Assembly: GCA_023333565.1 (NCBI GenBank)
Contig: JAJKFH010003173.1
Coordinates: 1,922,001 to 1,986,000 of the forward strand
Length of the DNA stretch: 64,000 nucleotides
Direction of reading: 5' to 3'
Source of the DNA: Puffinus mauretanicus
Lineage: Eukaryota > Chordata > Aves > Procellariiformes > Procellariidae
Made by a program: the position numbers and the translations under genes. Under the pieces are notes generated by a model that saw only the letters and a list, made by a program, of their open reading frames with translations, was not told the DNA's origin and made no database searches. Positions within the stretch are counted from its first letter, which is position 1. Each line of letters opens with the position of its first letter. Positions 52,621 through 64,000 of the stretch are shown here, piece after piece.

Positions 52621-55236
52621 CAACAGAGGCGAATCTCAGCACCGTTTCACTGCTGCTAAATCCTTTACTCTCTCCATGCCTCACTTAGAAAATATTTCAG
52701 GAAAATGTGTGCTTTCAGCACATGCACTGAGGTTTTGCAGGAGAGCAGAGTGTGGTTGCATAGGCTGATGGCCATAAGGAATGACATTTATAGGGGCTCT
52801 GTCCCCAACCTGCTTTGTGCCGAGCTCTCCCGGCTGGGAAAGCACCAGCCGGTGTCTCCCATGTGCTGGGACAACCTCCTGGCAGGCTGGTGCCTGGCGT
52901 TCAGCAGCATGCCAGTGATTCCTGCCCGGCCGGGAGGGCTGAGCGGGACGGAGCCGCTGCCTGCTCACCGGGCTAGATAAGGCACAGATGATCGGGCGTG
53001 ACTCAGCACCCCAAGCCCATGTCAAGCATGATGAACAAGGGCTGAGCGCGACGCTGTGCCAGGTGGCAAGCCCTGCTCCTGGCTGCGTTACCTGGCCACT
53101 GCCGAGCCCACATGAAAGCAGTGGTCCTCCCAAGCAGGTCCTGTCCGTGCCGCCTTCCTGGGGCTGGGAAGCAGAGAGGAAGCAAGGCTTGCAGCCTGGG
53201 GGATGCTGGTTGGACTTGCTGGCTCTGAGCAGCAGGACATGGTGCGTGGGGAGACAGGCGTCTATGTTGGCTCTCCTGTGGAAGGGAGTAGGGAGAGGGC
53301 TGCACAGAGCTGCCACAAATTCAGGTGTCCAGGAGTTCTGTTTAGAGGAGGCAAAAGAGGAACCTGGTCATCTCTGCAGGATGTCTGGGCTCAGCATCCG
53401 GGGTCCAGGAGTTACACACAAAGGACTAGTGGGCAGGCCATCTGCATGGAGTGAGCAAACATGGGGGGTCCAGAGCATGGTGCACGGCCCTGTGCAGTGT
53501 GTGCTCCTGCATTTCTGCCTCTGAGGTGCAGAATACACGACATTTTTCCCTGGGTAGTGGGCAGCTAACATCATGGATTGTTGCAGGAGCCTTTTCCTGG
53601 AGAAGGGGCTTTTACCCTTGTGACCTGTGCCCCTATCTGATCCCTCCTCAGCTCTTTTCTCCACGACACAGCCACCCCTCAGCTCCTTGGCTGTCCTGCC
53701 CCCCTACTCGAGTCAGAGGCAGGTTGCCCCCACGCTCCGAGGTCATCGCAGGAGTTTTTGGAAAATGCTTCCACCTCGTGGCCCTGTGGAGAAATGACTG
53801 GCTGGGAAATGCCAGGCTGCACCCATGCAACCCAGATGAGACAGGCAGAAGCAAGGCCGTGCCACCCTTCCTGCTTGCTTTATTGCCTTCACCCAGGCCG
53901 AACTGGGGTCCCAGTACCTCTGCTCAGCCCTGGCACTGCCTGGGTGCTGCCGGCAGTGCAGACCACCCTGTCAGCAACGCACACACCAGCCAGGGAGCAG
54001 GCGGCGGAGCTCAGGCTTCCCAGCACACAGGGACCAGCACTGGTGTATCCCATAGGATAAGCTCGGACTTCTCCAGGGCTGCCCTGCTGCTGCAGGGCTG
54101 AGGAGGAGTTAAAGCAGCCCATGGTCTGTTAAAACACCGTCCTCCCAGCCCACGTGTGCACACATGCAGGCACACAAGTGCTTGCAAAAGCTCAACCTGA
54201 GGCACGGAGCTGCCGAACCCGTTCTGCCAGGGGGACACCATCGCCACTCCTGGTTCCCCTCCAAAATCTGCCCGTGCAGGCAGGTGGGGTGGGGAAGGAG
54301 TGGAAAAGCCTCAAGCACACGGTGGTAAGCACCAGGCACCTTGCGACATTTAGGGCTTCACCATGCAATCTTCCCTGACGCGTGGGAAACGCTGCAGGGA
54401 GGGGGGATCACACCCCTGTGGGGTCCCCATCCTGCTTCTGCCACCAACACTGTCTGAAACGCTGGGCAAATCACTTCTGCTCCACTCTGGGAGCTACCTG
54501 GGCTTTAACGCTCCAGGAAAAAACCATCAGCTTGCACACAGATTTCCCGTAGGACACAGAGGTTTTGGCTGGTTATTGCACAGGATCAGGGTGACACATC
54601 TGCAGTTTTCTTCCGGGCCACAACTGTTACACTCCACATTAAACGTTTTTAAGACAAACGATCCCTCTCTTGCAATTCTCAGGTGACATTGCATTTCTCC
54701 CATAAACAGCCACTCGTCCTGCTGCCCGCTAGCGGGTGGATTTTGGAAAAACACTTAAAAACCTGGCAGCGCTTTCCCCCACGTGCTGCTACAGGAACCA
54801 GGTGGGCCTTTGTAAGAACACTGTGCTTTAGGGCAGCTGTATCTCTCTGAAATATCCCCAGGGATGGACAAGTATCCCTCATTTCTGCCCTCTGTGAAGC
54901 TCAGCAAGTGCTATAGAAATCCAACTCAATTTGTGTATTTTAGAGGATGTAACCACTCTTCTACAAACAGTTTTCTCAACATTAGCTACAGCTGAGCTGC
55001 AACTCTCCAGTAGCTTGCAAGGCTGGAAAACTCCTGCAGCTAGGGACGCATTGCTCGACTGTGCCCGTCCAGCAGCAAACACAGGCTAACCATATTACCG
55101 ATGGCGTGAGTATCAGATTTCTTGCACTACACTGCAGTTTTGCAGGAACTCACCATACTGTTCATCCAAGTGCTGTGCTAATGTGATCTGCCCCTCATGA
55201 GCAGCATCAGAAATGCCTGTTTGCCAGCAGCTTTAC

Positions 55237-55330
55237 CTGTTCTTGGAGGTTTGCCTCTAGCCAGGGCACCAAGGTCTTTAACTCCAGGAAGCAGTGTCCC
55301 AGGTCCAGAGGTGCTGCCAAAATCTTCATC
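55237..55330 (-). other. Candidate minus-strand exon, open in two frames
   Basis: The segment runs from GATGCACAG|GATGAAG to AGAACAG|GTAAAGC (94 nt). One frame reads DEDFGSTSGPGTLLPG... in phase with the acceptor. Another starts with ATG and reads MKILAAPLDLGHCFLELKTL. Neither is recognised. A further donor, CAGTATG|GTGAGT, lies at about 55154. The acceptor has a weak pyrimidine tract. It may be a non-coding exon. Confidence 0.25.
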
Positions 55331-58300
55331 CTGTGCATCAAACAAATATCAAAGTCCTTAGTTCCCACACAGCTAATGGGATGCTCTTGCAGCTTCGGGA
55401 TCTACTGAGGAACAAAACAAATAGAAGGATTTCCCTGACAGCATCTGCTGTCCTAATGATCCCCTCTTTGCCTGAACAAAGGTGAATGATTCAGTGTTTG
55501 CTAGGCGTGAGCGAGACTCAGCTCTGTTTTGTAACAGCAGCAGCGTAAAGTGATTACATTTTTAGTAGTTTTGGCTTTTGTTAAAAAACAAAGTCCATGA
55601 AGATGGCAAATCCATTTGCCATGCTCCTTATGTGCAAAACGCAACGTGATTGTTCCTCCTAATGCCAGCGAGCGGACCAGAGTGCCATGGCGATGCTGCA
55701 GTGAGACGGCAGAGCTGGATTAGAGGTGGGAAGCACGCGCACATCCTCACCGAGGCAGCAGCTGCTTCTCCACAACCATTCATTGACCACAACCCACCAG
55801 GCGAGGGGCTCCCTGCCCTCCGTGCTGCCTCCGCGCCGAGGACCACACGCAGAAGCAGTAGGCCCTTGCCGATAGGAGATGGAGTGACATTCCTGCTGTC
55901 ACTGCCAACGCCGCACGTATTAGAAACCTTTCAGCAGAAGAGACGACCAGGCTGCTCGTTGCCCATTTGTGCTCAAACACACAATCCCCGACCCAATCTC
56001 AGTTTGAACAGTCTGCAGAGTGAAAGCTATTCCCATGAGGAATCAGTAATTAATGCAGAAGAGTGAACAAACCTGCGGCTGATCTGCAAGCACAATATAT
56101 GTTGTTGGAAATGATGTCTGTTACCCAAGAGATACAGCGCGGCTCCTTGTAATCATGCAGGGATTTGTCAAAGGGGTGGACTAATTTCTCATATTATTCA
56201 AGACCTCAAATTTTGCAAGAAAAGTGGCTGGGGTTGCAGAGGAAGCTTTCCCAGCAGGACCTGAGTGAAACTCAGCGACTCCACCTGTGTTTGCAGAGAG
56301 CCTGAGAGAGCAGCCCTGCAGAAAAGCTGGATTCTCACGTTGCCACCGATTTAAATGTTCAGCTATTTCACTTGGCAAGATCGATCCTGCATGGGGCTGA
56401 CATATAACAGGTAGGCAGGGTTTGAAAAAGAATTATAGCCGGGCTCCTCTTCCCAGCAATAAATCTCACCTGCCATAACGTGGGGAGAGGCAGCTTTAAA
56501 GGCAGGACACCGATCTTGCTGCCCTGGCTGGGGCTCAAACGAAGAGCTCCCCGTTAATGAGAAGGAAGTAGGGAGCGGTGGAATCGGGAAGTGCTTTGTT
56601 CAGCCCATACGGACAGTTGGCACGTAAGGATCTACCGGGGGTTAATCAAAGGCCTGCTAAAGCGCGATGAGAAGCCTGCCAGTCGCCATACGAACCGCCG
56701 TCCCGAGGAAATTAAAAATCACGCACCATATGCCGCCCGGCACGGGGAGGGAGCGGGGCGTCTCGAGCAGCGTCTGCATCTGCCCGAGCGGCCCCGCGCG
56801 GGGGCAGGTGCGATGTGCGCTGCCGCGGGGGGGTTCATAACCCGGCAATAACTCGCCGCCTTCCCCCGCCTTCCCGGCACCGAGCGGGGAAGGACAGTGA
56901 CGGGGAAATAAGGGGAGCCGAGGGGAAGGATGACACATGTTCAGCCCAACCCAGTGGCAGAGCAGCCGGAGAGGCAGAGCCAATAGCTGCTTTTCATGCT
57001 CAGTGAGTCCGTCCACCTCCACCCCCCCTCGAGTCCTTAAGTTGCAGCTTTTAACTACCTCGGTGTTCAAAGAAAATATGATGCTCAGCGTGAACAGAAG
57101 GAAGAGCCTGCTGACAGGTAGACAGCATGGACACTGATCCCGGCAGGGCCGGCTGCTGAGAGGTACGTGCCTTCCAAGGCAGGGATCCGAAAGCAATCAC
57201 ATTTGGGATGCAAACTCAGAGCAGACTTTAATTTTCCAGCAGGGGGAATATGGAAATCTGGCTCCCTCGAAATGATTCATCCCCCCTTCCCACCACCGCC
57301 ACCTCCCCTCCCCCTGCGTCCTCTCCCCATCCCTCCCAGCACAAAACACTTTGCTGCAGTCTCTCCATCTGGGTGCCTTAATGTTGGGTGTCTTAATGTT
57401 CCCGCCTGTGCCGAAGTCGGGGGCGAAGGCTAAGCGAGACCTGGGGAGAGCGGCAGGAGAGAGCGGGTGGTACCCGCGGGGTTGGTGGGCTCTGGACCCC
57501 GGGCACGGGCAGGTTGGCTTGTGCCAGACACTGAGCAGGGATCCCGGCTGGTTAGAACCGTCCTTGGGGAGCCAGGCACTGCCCTGCTCAGCACGCGGGC
57601 GCTCAGGGTGCAACGAGGGGCTCACCCAAACGGGCGCCTTTCCCCCGACAAGCGTCAGGCGCCCGGTGCTCCCCGGGCGTGGAGGGAAGGGGAGGGGGGG
57701 AGGCAGTGAAGCAGGAACATCAGCAGAGTTAGGGTCCCCCCTCCCGGGGCTTTACACTCAAGGAGGACCCTGCGCCAGCGCTGTGTCCATCTCACCTAAG
57801 GCCCCTGCCCTGAACAGTTTGGGTAGAGGGGAGGAAGAGAGGCCTGACTGAAGGATGCCCCTTCGATGCACTGTTGCTGGTCGTGCAAGCCAGGGCTGTT
57901 GTTTGCTGTGTCGGGGGACACCCTCGCCTTTCGGCTGGGAGGGTATCCGACCTGCTGCTTGGCTATCGCAGCTGAAAGGCCTGTGACAAATGTCCGGGTG
58001 GGAGGTGGAGATGACACCGGTGTGGCAAAATCCCTTGTCTGGCGGTAGAAGAAAGTGACTTCTCTCCCATTGCCGCGTGGGAGGTGTTCAGAGCTTGCTG
58101 CCCCTGGGATTTCTGTGTAATTCGGTCTCACGTTTATAAACACAGAGCTGTTTTCTCAGGCATGTCAAGGAGAATTAAAAAGGGGGGAGTTGTGGGGATC
58201 TCCCAACCAGGGCTAGCAGGATCTGCCTGCCTCCTGGGTAGCGTGGAAGAACTTTTGTGGTCTTGAGAAGAAGAGATCAGGCGGTGTGTGTGTTCGCTGA

Positions 58301-58558
58301 ACTCAAGCTTTGGTCTGCCCCGTCCTGGGGACGGCCATGGGGCAGGGTGCCGAGACCAGGGCTGCTCTCAGCCAGTGGCCCCATTTTCCTTTTCTACCCT
58401 CCCTGATGCCGGAGCTGGTTCCTGTGACTGTGCCAGTATAAATATTGTCTAACAAACCCTTTCTGGAGATGATGCCATCAGGTGGCGCTTGGGAATAGGC
58501 AGCGTCGCTGTGGGAGTCCGGAGAGCAAACACTTGTTGCTGCGAGCTGCACATTGCAC

Positions 58559-58588
58559 GGGGCACGGGGAAACGGGGCACGGGGAAAC
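58559..58588. repeat. Tandem duplication, 15-bp period
   Basis: GGGGCACGGGGAAAC occurs twice in perfect tandem. A third, partial copy follows (GTGGCAC). Confidence 0.95.
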
Positions 58589-59273
58589 GTGGCACCCAGA
58601 GCCGCTGGCCACCCAAGCCCACGCCTCCGGCCCTGCCAACTGCTGGGAGGCGATGCAGAAAGGGAGCAAAGACTTTCTGCAGGCGCTGGGAGGGATGTGC
58701 AGAGCAGTCGTGGCTGTGGAGATGGGAGGATAAGCGTGAAAAGCTTTTTCTCTCAGCTCTGGCACCGAAAAGCGCGATTTTAATTATAGACTATTTCTTC
58801 AGATTTAGCCTTGTCTGGCATGTGACTTCAGCCCTGTAACCTCCTTGGCAGGCTTTGCTTGCGTGAGTGGCTCCATGCACGCAGTGTGACACGGGGCTCT
58901 GAAGGAGGCTGCCCAAGGTAAAAGTTTCTGTGCAGTCTAGAGAGCTTTTGTATGCTCAGGGACACATTTATGGTCAGCCAGATGCATGGGGTGCCGAGCA
59001 GAACACACATACCCCTTTTGTCTTGATAAACCTGCTGCTCCTGGAGTGGGGCTGCCCCAACCCTATAATGCCCAGGACAAAACCTGCAGCTGGGCCAGCC
59101 CGAACCATCCCGAAGGTCAGAGCAGAGCTGGGCTTGGGCAACCACCCGTCCCAGGGCACACAGTGAAGTTCACCAGGAGGGGCTGCAGCACGTAGCAAGG
59201 CCCCGTGTAAAGCTTCCCCAGCCAGCACCGGCTGCGGGAGCACGCAGCGAGGCACAACGCTGCTCGGACTTAC

Positions 59274-59355
59274 CTGCTCCATCCCACGTGCCACCTCCCC
59301 GCACCACGGGAGAGAAGTGGCCCCGGTGCTTGGGGACAGCATCAGGCAGAGGCAG
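59274..59355 (-). other. Candidate minus-strand exon
   Basis: The donor GGAGCAG|GTAAGTCC is strong, and an acceptor CTGGCTGCCACCCAG precedes it by 82 nt. No protein similarity is recognised. It could be a 5' non-coding exon linked to the 60.4-kb island. Confidence 0.2.
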
Positions 59356-60399
59356 CTGGGTGGCAGCCAGGACCCAAGCAGCTGGCCACCTTCCAGACTG
59401 GCTATCTCTGTAGGGTGCTGCTTTCCACTTCCAGGGTCAGCGAGGGTTTGCCACCCCCCCAGGGCAGACACAGCCCAGAGCACAGCCCAGCCCTCCTAGC
59501 CTCAAGGATAACCCTCCCACTGACTTCAAAGACCAGGCATGCTTGAGAGGACAAAGAGAAGCGTTGTAACTGATAAGGCTTAGGGACATTATTAGGTACA
59601 TAAGTTGTTTTCGGAGATCCCAAATGCAATAGCATTTTTGCAGCCTAGCTGAAGTGTACAGAGAACAGACAGTAGCTGAGGAAGAAAAGAGCTGCTCAGA
59701 CTAAAGTAAGAGCATCCACATCAGGGTTTGCATCCAGTTTCACTAAACTAGATCCAATGCAACTGCCACTTGGAGACAAAAAATCACAGGCACAATCCCA
59801 GCTCAGAGGCTAGACAAGACAGTGGGGACCTCGGTGCAGAGACTTGCCTGCCATGACCGAGCCGTGCAGCAGCTGAACCAGCACCTCTTGGTGCCCTCAG
59901 TGTGGTGCAAACCACGGGGCAAAGCTGCCTTGCTCAGGCAGGGCTGGCTCTCGCACCAGGGGTACGAGCAGGCTGGCGGCATCGCCCGGGCTCTCTGCGG
60001 AGTGCGGTGTAACCAGCAGCAGCCCCAGTTCCAGCGCAAGGGAGCATGTCCCCTGTTAATCAGCATTTAATTAAAGGACATGCTGACATTTGGAAATCAG
60101 AAACAACTCTCCTGTGTGGGCTGCCTCTCTCTGCTGCTCGCCTCTTCTCTGAATCACTCCCTGACATTTTGCCAGATTAGGATGTGACTCTCTCTCTCCC
60201 TCCTTCCTTATAAAAATAAATTGAAAAGGAGATGCAAAGCCACTGCTGCTCCTGAGGGAGAGGACGTAGGGGACGGGGTTTCGTTGGGGAAGAACTCCCA
60301 ATATTACTGGTGCTACATTGGCGTCCTACAAAGACCCTGAGTGCGGGGCAGGTTTTCGTGTGGCAGGCGCCGCAGGGGTGCTGGGGCAGGGGGTACTCA

Positions 60400-61250
60400 C
60401 CGTGTTGGCGTGGGGCGACTGGCTCTCCCTCTCCAAAACCACGCCAAGAGCCGTGCGGGCATCTCAGGTCCCCAGGCCAGCCCCAGGAGGTGTGCCTGGG
60501 AATCAAAAGCAGACGGTGTGAATGCCTGGCAGGGCAACAGGGAGCCCCTGCAGCGGCCGGCCCACCGGGAGAACGTTGGACCCACGGGGACCCGTGGGTG
60601 GGGCAGGACGGAAAGCCAGGGCCAGGGGGACGTTCAGCATCTCGGCCTCGGAGCGGCCGCGCTGACGCCATCGCTCCTCAAAGTGCCTGCCCCGGGAAAG
60701 GCCGGGCACCCCCGGCCCCCGCAGCCAGGCGTGGGGACCCCCTCCCCACGTACGGACCCACCTGCCCTCAGGTGGGACCCCCCTTCCCCTCACGTTTCCA
60801 CCCACCCGCCCCTCACGGCCGGACCCCCTTTTCCCTCACGGTTGGACTCACCTGCCGCCCCCCCTAGGCCGCCCCCCCCGCGCGCAGCCGCGCGTGCAGC
60901 CCCGCACCTGCCCCCCCCGCGTGCACCTCGCCTGCACCCCGCGTGCACCCCGCGTGCGCCCCGCGTGCCCCGCCCCGTGCATCCCCCCGCCACGCGTGGA
61001 CACGCGCGGGTTCCCCCCCCCCCGGCTGCGCCCAGGGTCTGCGGGGTGGGTGAGCGGGGCCGGGGCAGCGCTGTCCCCGGCCCGGGGGTCCCTCCCCTGC
61101 CCCGGCAGGCTCCGGGGGTGGGGGGCGATGCCCCGCCCGGGGCCCCCAGCCGAGCCCGTCCCTCTCCCCTTCCACGACACGAGCCGTGGCACAGCAGCAC
61201 CCCGCCTGCGCCGAGGTGCCCCCCGCCTCCCGCACCTTCTGCTGCTCTTG
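60400..61250. promoter_or_regulatory. Large CpG- and C-rich island, possible promoter
   Basis: There is high CpG density, with long C runs (an 11-C run at about 61013-61023) and repeated CCCCGCGTGC units near 60.93-60.98 kb. At its lower edge the minus strand has CCAACACG|GTGAGTACC, a strong donor. On the plus strand GGGGTGG|GTGAGC near 61050 is a weaker one. It could drive an alternative CDK18 5' exon or the divergent neighbour (LEMD1 in mammals). The 313-codon plus-strand open frame over it is compositional. Confidence 0.4.
60401..60650 (-). other. Candidate minus-strand first exon at the 60.4-kb CpG island
   Basis: It is defined only by its donor (ACACG|GTGAGTACC, exon end 60401). An internal acceptor TTTTGATTCCCAG near 60498 would make it a roughly 97-nt internal exon instead. 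It has no recognised coding content. Confidence 0.25.
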
Positions 61251-64000
61251 AAACGGGGCCAGCGATTCTGTTTATCTGTTAGCCCATGCCAGAGCTGGGA
61301 AAATGCAAACAGCAGTGAGGGATGGGGGAGGAGGAGGGGTAGTGGGGGGGAACCCGCACCGTTCGCTTCCCCTTGGCTGCTCATTTCAACCTTCTTTCAA
61401 GCAGAAATTACTCACATTAATCAAGAGTGAGAATGTGTTTGCAGCCCTGCAGATTTGGCAGCGCGGAATCAAATTCCATCAGTAGCAGCAGGAGGACGGG
61501 AGCCTGTATCTCTGCTGTGCACAGCCTAATAGAGCCATTGCCAGAGGAAATTGGATCTGAGAGCTCCCCTAAATTAATCTACCCTTTAAAAAAATGCCAG
61601 GAGATCTACATGACAAATGAGCGTTTGCAACAGAAACCGATGCAAACATCCAGCACATCAGGTCAGGATGGATCTGCCCCTCGGCCAACATCTGCACGGA
61701 AAGAGGCACACGAGCATCCCCAAAGAGCACGGGTCCCCCATGGCCAGGGCACGCGGCGGGTGGAGGAGCCCTGACGGGCAATTCGGGCCATGAGAGCTCC
61801 TGGGACAGGAGAGAGGTGCGAAGCAATCGCTGCCACTTGGCTGCTGCAATAAGCCCCCCTCCTCTCCTCCTCCCAGCAGACAGGAGAGGTGCCAGAGGCT
61901 CAGAGCTGCCTGCATCCCACAGCCGTGGCGAGGAGCAGCTCTGGAGAAGCCCAGCGAGACAGAGCCGGGGCCTGGCAGGAGCGCGGGGCCGTGGGGCAGC
62001 ACCAGGTGCTGCCGTGGCGGCTCCTGCCGCCGTCACGCCGCGGCAGTGGGGCAGGTGGAGGCTCCCGAGGTTCTGGCTCGTGCACGCCGCGGAGCTGGGG
62101 CGCAGGTGCCACAGCTTGCTCTGCTTTAATAGAGCTGCTGCTGCTCCAAGGTGATTGCTACTTTATTGGCTTATTTTTAGCCGCGCGGCCAGGCTGAGAG
62201 TAAGATGGATGGGCCTTGTCTTGGGCGAGACTTTTGCGTGCAGTAGGAGCCTGGGCACGGGGTGGGAGCAACCGCTTTGAAAGCTGCTTTGGAAACAGCC
62301 CGGGCGCAGCTCCCCCGTACAGAGCAGGGAGCTCGCTGGCTCCCCGCTCCTGCCCCGGGAACGGTCCGTAGGGACCGAGCCGTGCCAGGTATGAGGCTGG
62401 TAGGAGTTGGGCTGCTGGGCAGTTACCTCCAACGAGGGACCCCCAATACAGTTTGCTTGCAGCATCCCCCGGTAAAACCCAAAGACCCGTGTGGCAGTCA
62501 GGGTCTTGTCTGCCCTGAGGGTCTCCCATCCCAGGGGTCTGCCTTCTCCCCAGTGTTTCTCAGGAGCAATCGGAGGGTGGGAATGCTGCCGAGCCCTGGC
62601 TCTAGGTGCAGCCAGGTGCTCCCCTAGGAAGGGCACCCTCCGGTTGATCCCTGAAGCTGGTCCCGGCAGCACTGATCGGGTTAACCCCTCTGCACCACAC
62701 ACCACCTCACCCTCTGACGGCTCTGCATGCACAGGCATGTCCCCTGCACCCCTCTGTCATTTTTCAACCATGGGCAATTGAAAGCCTTAGCATCTTTGCT
62801 CTGCTCTCGGCAGCACCCGATGATTGAATCTTGACCTTTATTTCCTAGGTTTATTAAGTCCCTGCCCCCGTACGTGTGGACTGAGCAGGGCCAGGCAGCG
62901 ATGAGACAAGGAGCATTTCCAGTGCTGCCTCGGGACTGCTGGGAGTGTGCACCAGGGAAAAGCAACGCCCAGCTGGGCTGGGTGCGAGGGCTGGGTGCGA
63001 GGGCTGGGTGCGTTGGGCACAAGAGCAGGTGCTGGGTACTGAGCACTTTGGCCAGGCTGGTCCAAACTGCATTGAGGAGCCAAGCCATGTTCATAGCAGA
63101 ACCCTTTGCTTCCCTCTGCTCGAGGAATGTCACTGCAGCAGGAAGCGCCTTGCGCAGTGCACGGGCTCTAGGACACTGCCTGTCAGTCAGGTTTGCAGTC
63201 TAAGTGGGGTTGTGTGATTGCAACTGGGCTTTCCGTGGTGATTTTTGCTCCCTGAATAGATGCACTTCTGTGGGTTTTTGTTGCAGGAGGTTTGTTCAGT
63301 TGTCTACAGAAAATAAGCAGCCAGGTATCAGGAGATTATGGCAAGGGGAAAATAAAATGCCTGGGTAGCCAGATGAGAAAGAGTGTGAACTCATTTAAAA
63401 AATCGTCAAGCATGTGTAGACAGTGTGTGGCAATAACTGGGTGTCCCTGCCTCTTCCTGTACCATGGGGACCCGTGCTGCCCAGGGAGCAGTGCCCGGGT
63501 GTGCCAGCACACATGTGTGGCGCACAACCGGTGTGCCGGTGTGCCCCGGTGCCCGCCCCGGCTGCGCGGCTGCCTGCCGGCGTGGCGGGAGCTGCGGCCA
63601 GCGAGGCCGCAGGGGATATTGATTAGTTTTACAGTGTAACCTGACAGAGCCTATTCTGGTGATGTAATGAAGACGGATGATCCCGTCCCCTCGCCGCATG
63701 CTTTGGGGAAGGGGAAAATTATTCGCTGCATCCTGGAGGGATGCTCTGTGGTCCTCCACGCCTCGCTCCTGTACCTCATCTAATTTCCACCTCCCTCACT
63801 GTTTTTTTCTTCTTTCCATCCTTATGGCTCCCTGCCTTCCCTTGTCCCAGCACCCCACCGTCTCAGCGAGTCCCAGGAGGTGGACGTGGTTCTCGTGCTA
63901 GGAGGCAGCTGAGCCTGGTCCAGACCAACTGGGGTGCAGACCTCACTGCTGGGACAAACTGGGAGAGGACTTGTTGCAGATCTTGGCTGCCCATGGTGGA
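61251..64000. other. 2.7 kb window end without a recognised gene
   Basis: GC-rich sequence between 61.9 and 62.4 kb continues the island character. No exon similar to LEMD1 or another known protein was found before the window ends. Confidence 0.5.
62975..63012. repeat. Tandem 13-mer, three copies
   Basis: GGGCTGGGTGCGA occurs three times, with the last copy ending in GCG before T. Confidence 0.95.

Larger units (their letters stand above)
42901..55236. other. 12 kb without a recognised gene
   Basis: Apart from old repeat fragments (46.6, 48.0 and 52.5 kb) I see no coding exon. A short open frame at 43603-43785 (+) begins with a hydrophobic, signal-like stretch but has no other support. Confidence 0.6.
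55331..60399. other. 5 kb without a recognised gene, with a small CpG-rich patch at 56.63-56.90 kb
   Basis: The patch at 56630-56900 has many CpGs and could be a minor island. One exon-like segment at 59.27 kb is listed separately. Nothing else is recognised. Confidence 0.5.

Noticed and set aside
60341..61282. 313-codon plus-strand open frame
   Set aside because: It is Pro/Arg/Ala-rich because it crosses a C-rich CpG island. Overlapping frames on both strands are also open and it has no domain.
55331..64000. LEMD1 and miR-135b, the expected upstream neighbours from mammalian gene order
   Set aside because: I looked for the LEM-domain start and for the miR-135b mature sequence and its complement, and found neither in this window.

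Overview
The window is vertebrate nuclear DNA holding one gene that can be read completely: the PCTAIRE-family kinase CDK18 (PCTAIRE-3/PCTK3) on the minus strand. Its 15 coding exons lie between 21355 (start codon) and 7571 (stop). All splice phases join into a 473-codon frame, which is the family's usual length. Short introns, low repeat content, GC-rich islands, an eroded CR1-like LINE fragment and scattered old MIR-like SINE remnants suggest a sauropsid, most likely a bird microchromosome. A crocodilian or turtle is not excluded. The taxon is an inference; no taxon-specific marker was found.

Layout. From 1 to 2.6 kb there is non-coding sequence with a GGCAC pentamer array. At 2.62-3.05 kb lies an AT-rich block that looks like the last exon and 3' end of a minus-strand transcript; its poly(A) signal sits in a palindrome that also spells AATAAA on the plus strand. 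From 3.05 to 7.57 kb is downstream flank or long 3' UTR of CDK18 with no recognisable exon. From 7.57 to 21.39 kb is the CDK18 coding gene, with a 6.8-kb first coding intron and a GC-AG second intron. From 21.4 to 42.2 kb no coding sequence is recognised; this is probably the long 5' non-coding intron. At 42.15-42.9 kb is a CpG island full of GGTGCCGGAGC-type repeats with a strong minus-strand splice donor at its edge, the best candidate for the CDK18 promoter and first exon. From 42.9 to 64 kb there is mostly unassigned sequence with old SINE/LINE relics, a second large CpG-rich, C-rich island at 60.4-61.25 kb that also has a minus-strand donor at its edge, and a few isolated exon-like segments on the minus strand (59.3 and 55.3 kb).

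How it works together. CDK18 is a cyclin-dependent Ser/Thr kinase. The sequence keeps the N-terminal PKA-type sites, the Gly-rich loop, the PCTAIRE helix, [11 protein letters not shown] and the T-loop with Ser in the activating position. The other signals in the window are plausibly its promoters, 5' exons and 3' end, but that is inference and needs transcript data. I did not find an undescribed multi-gene system here. The most useful leads are the alternative 5' and 3' ends and the non-canonical splice site.
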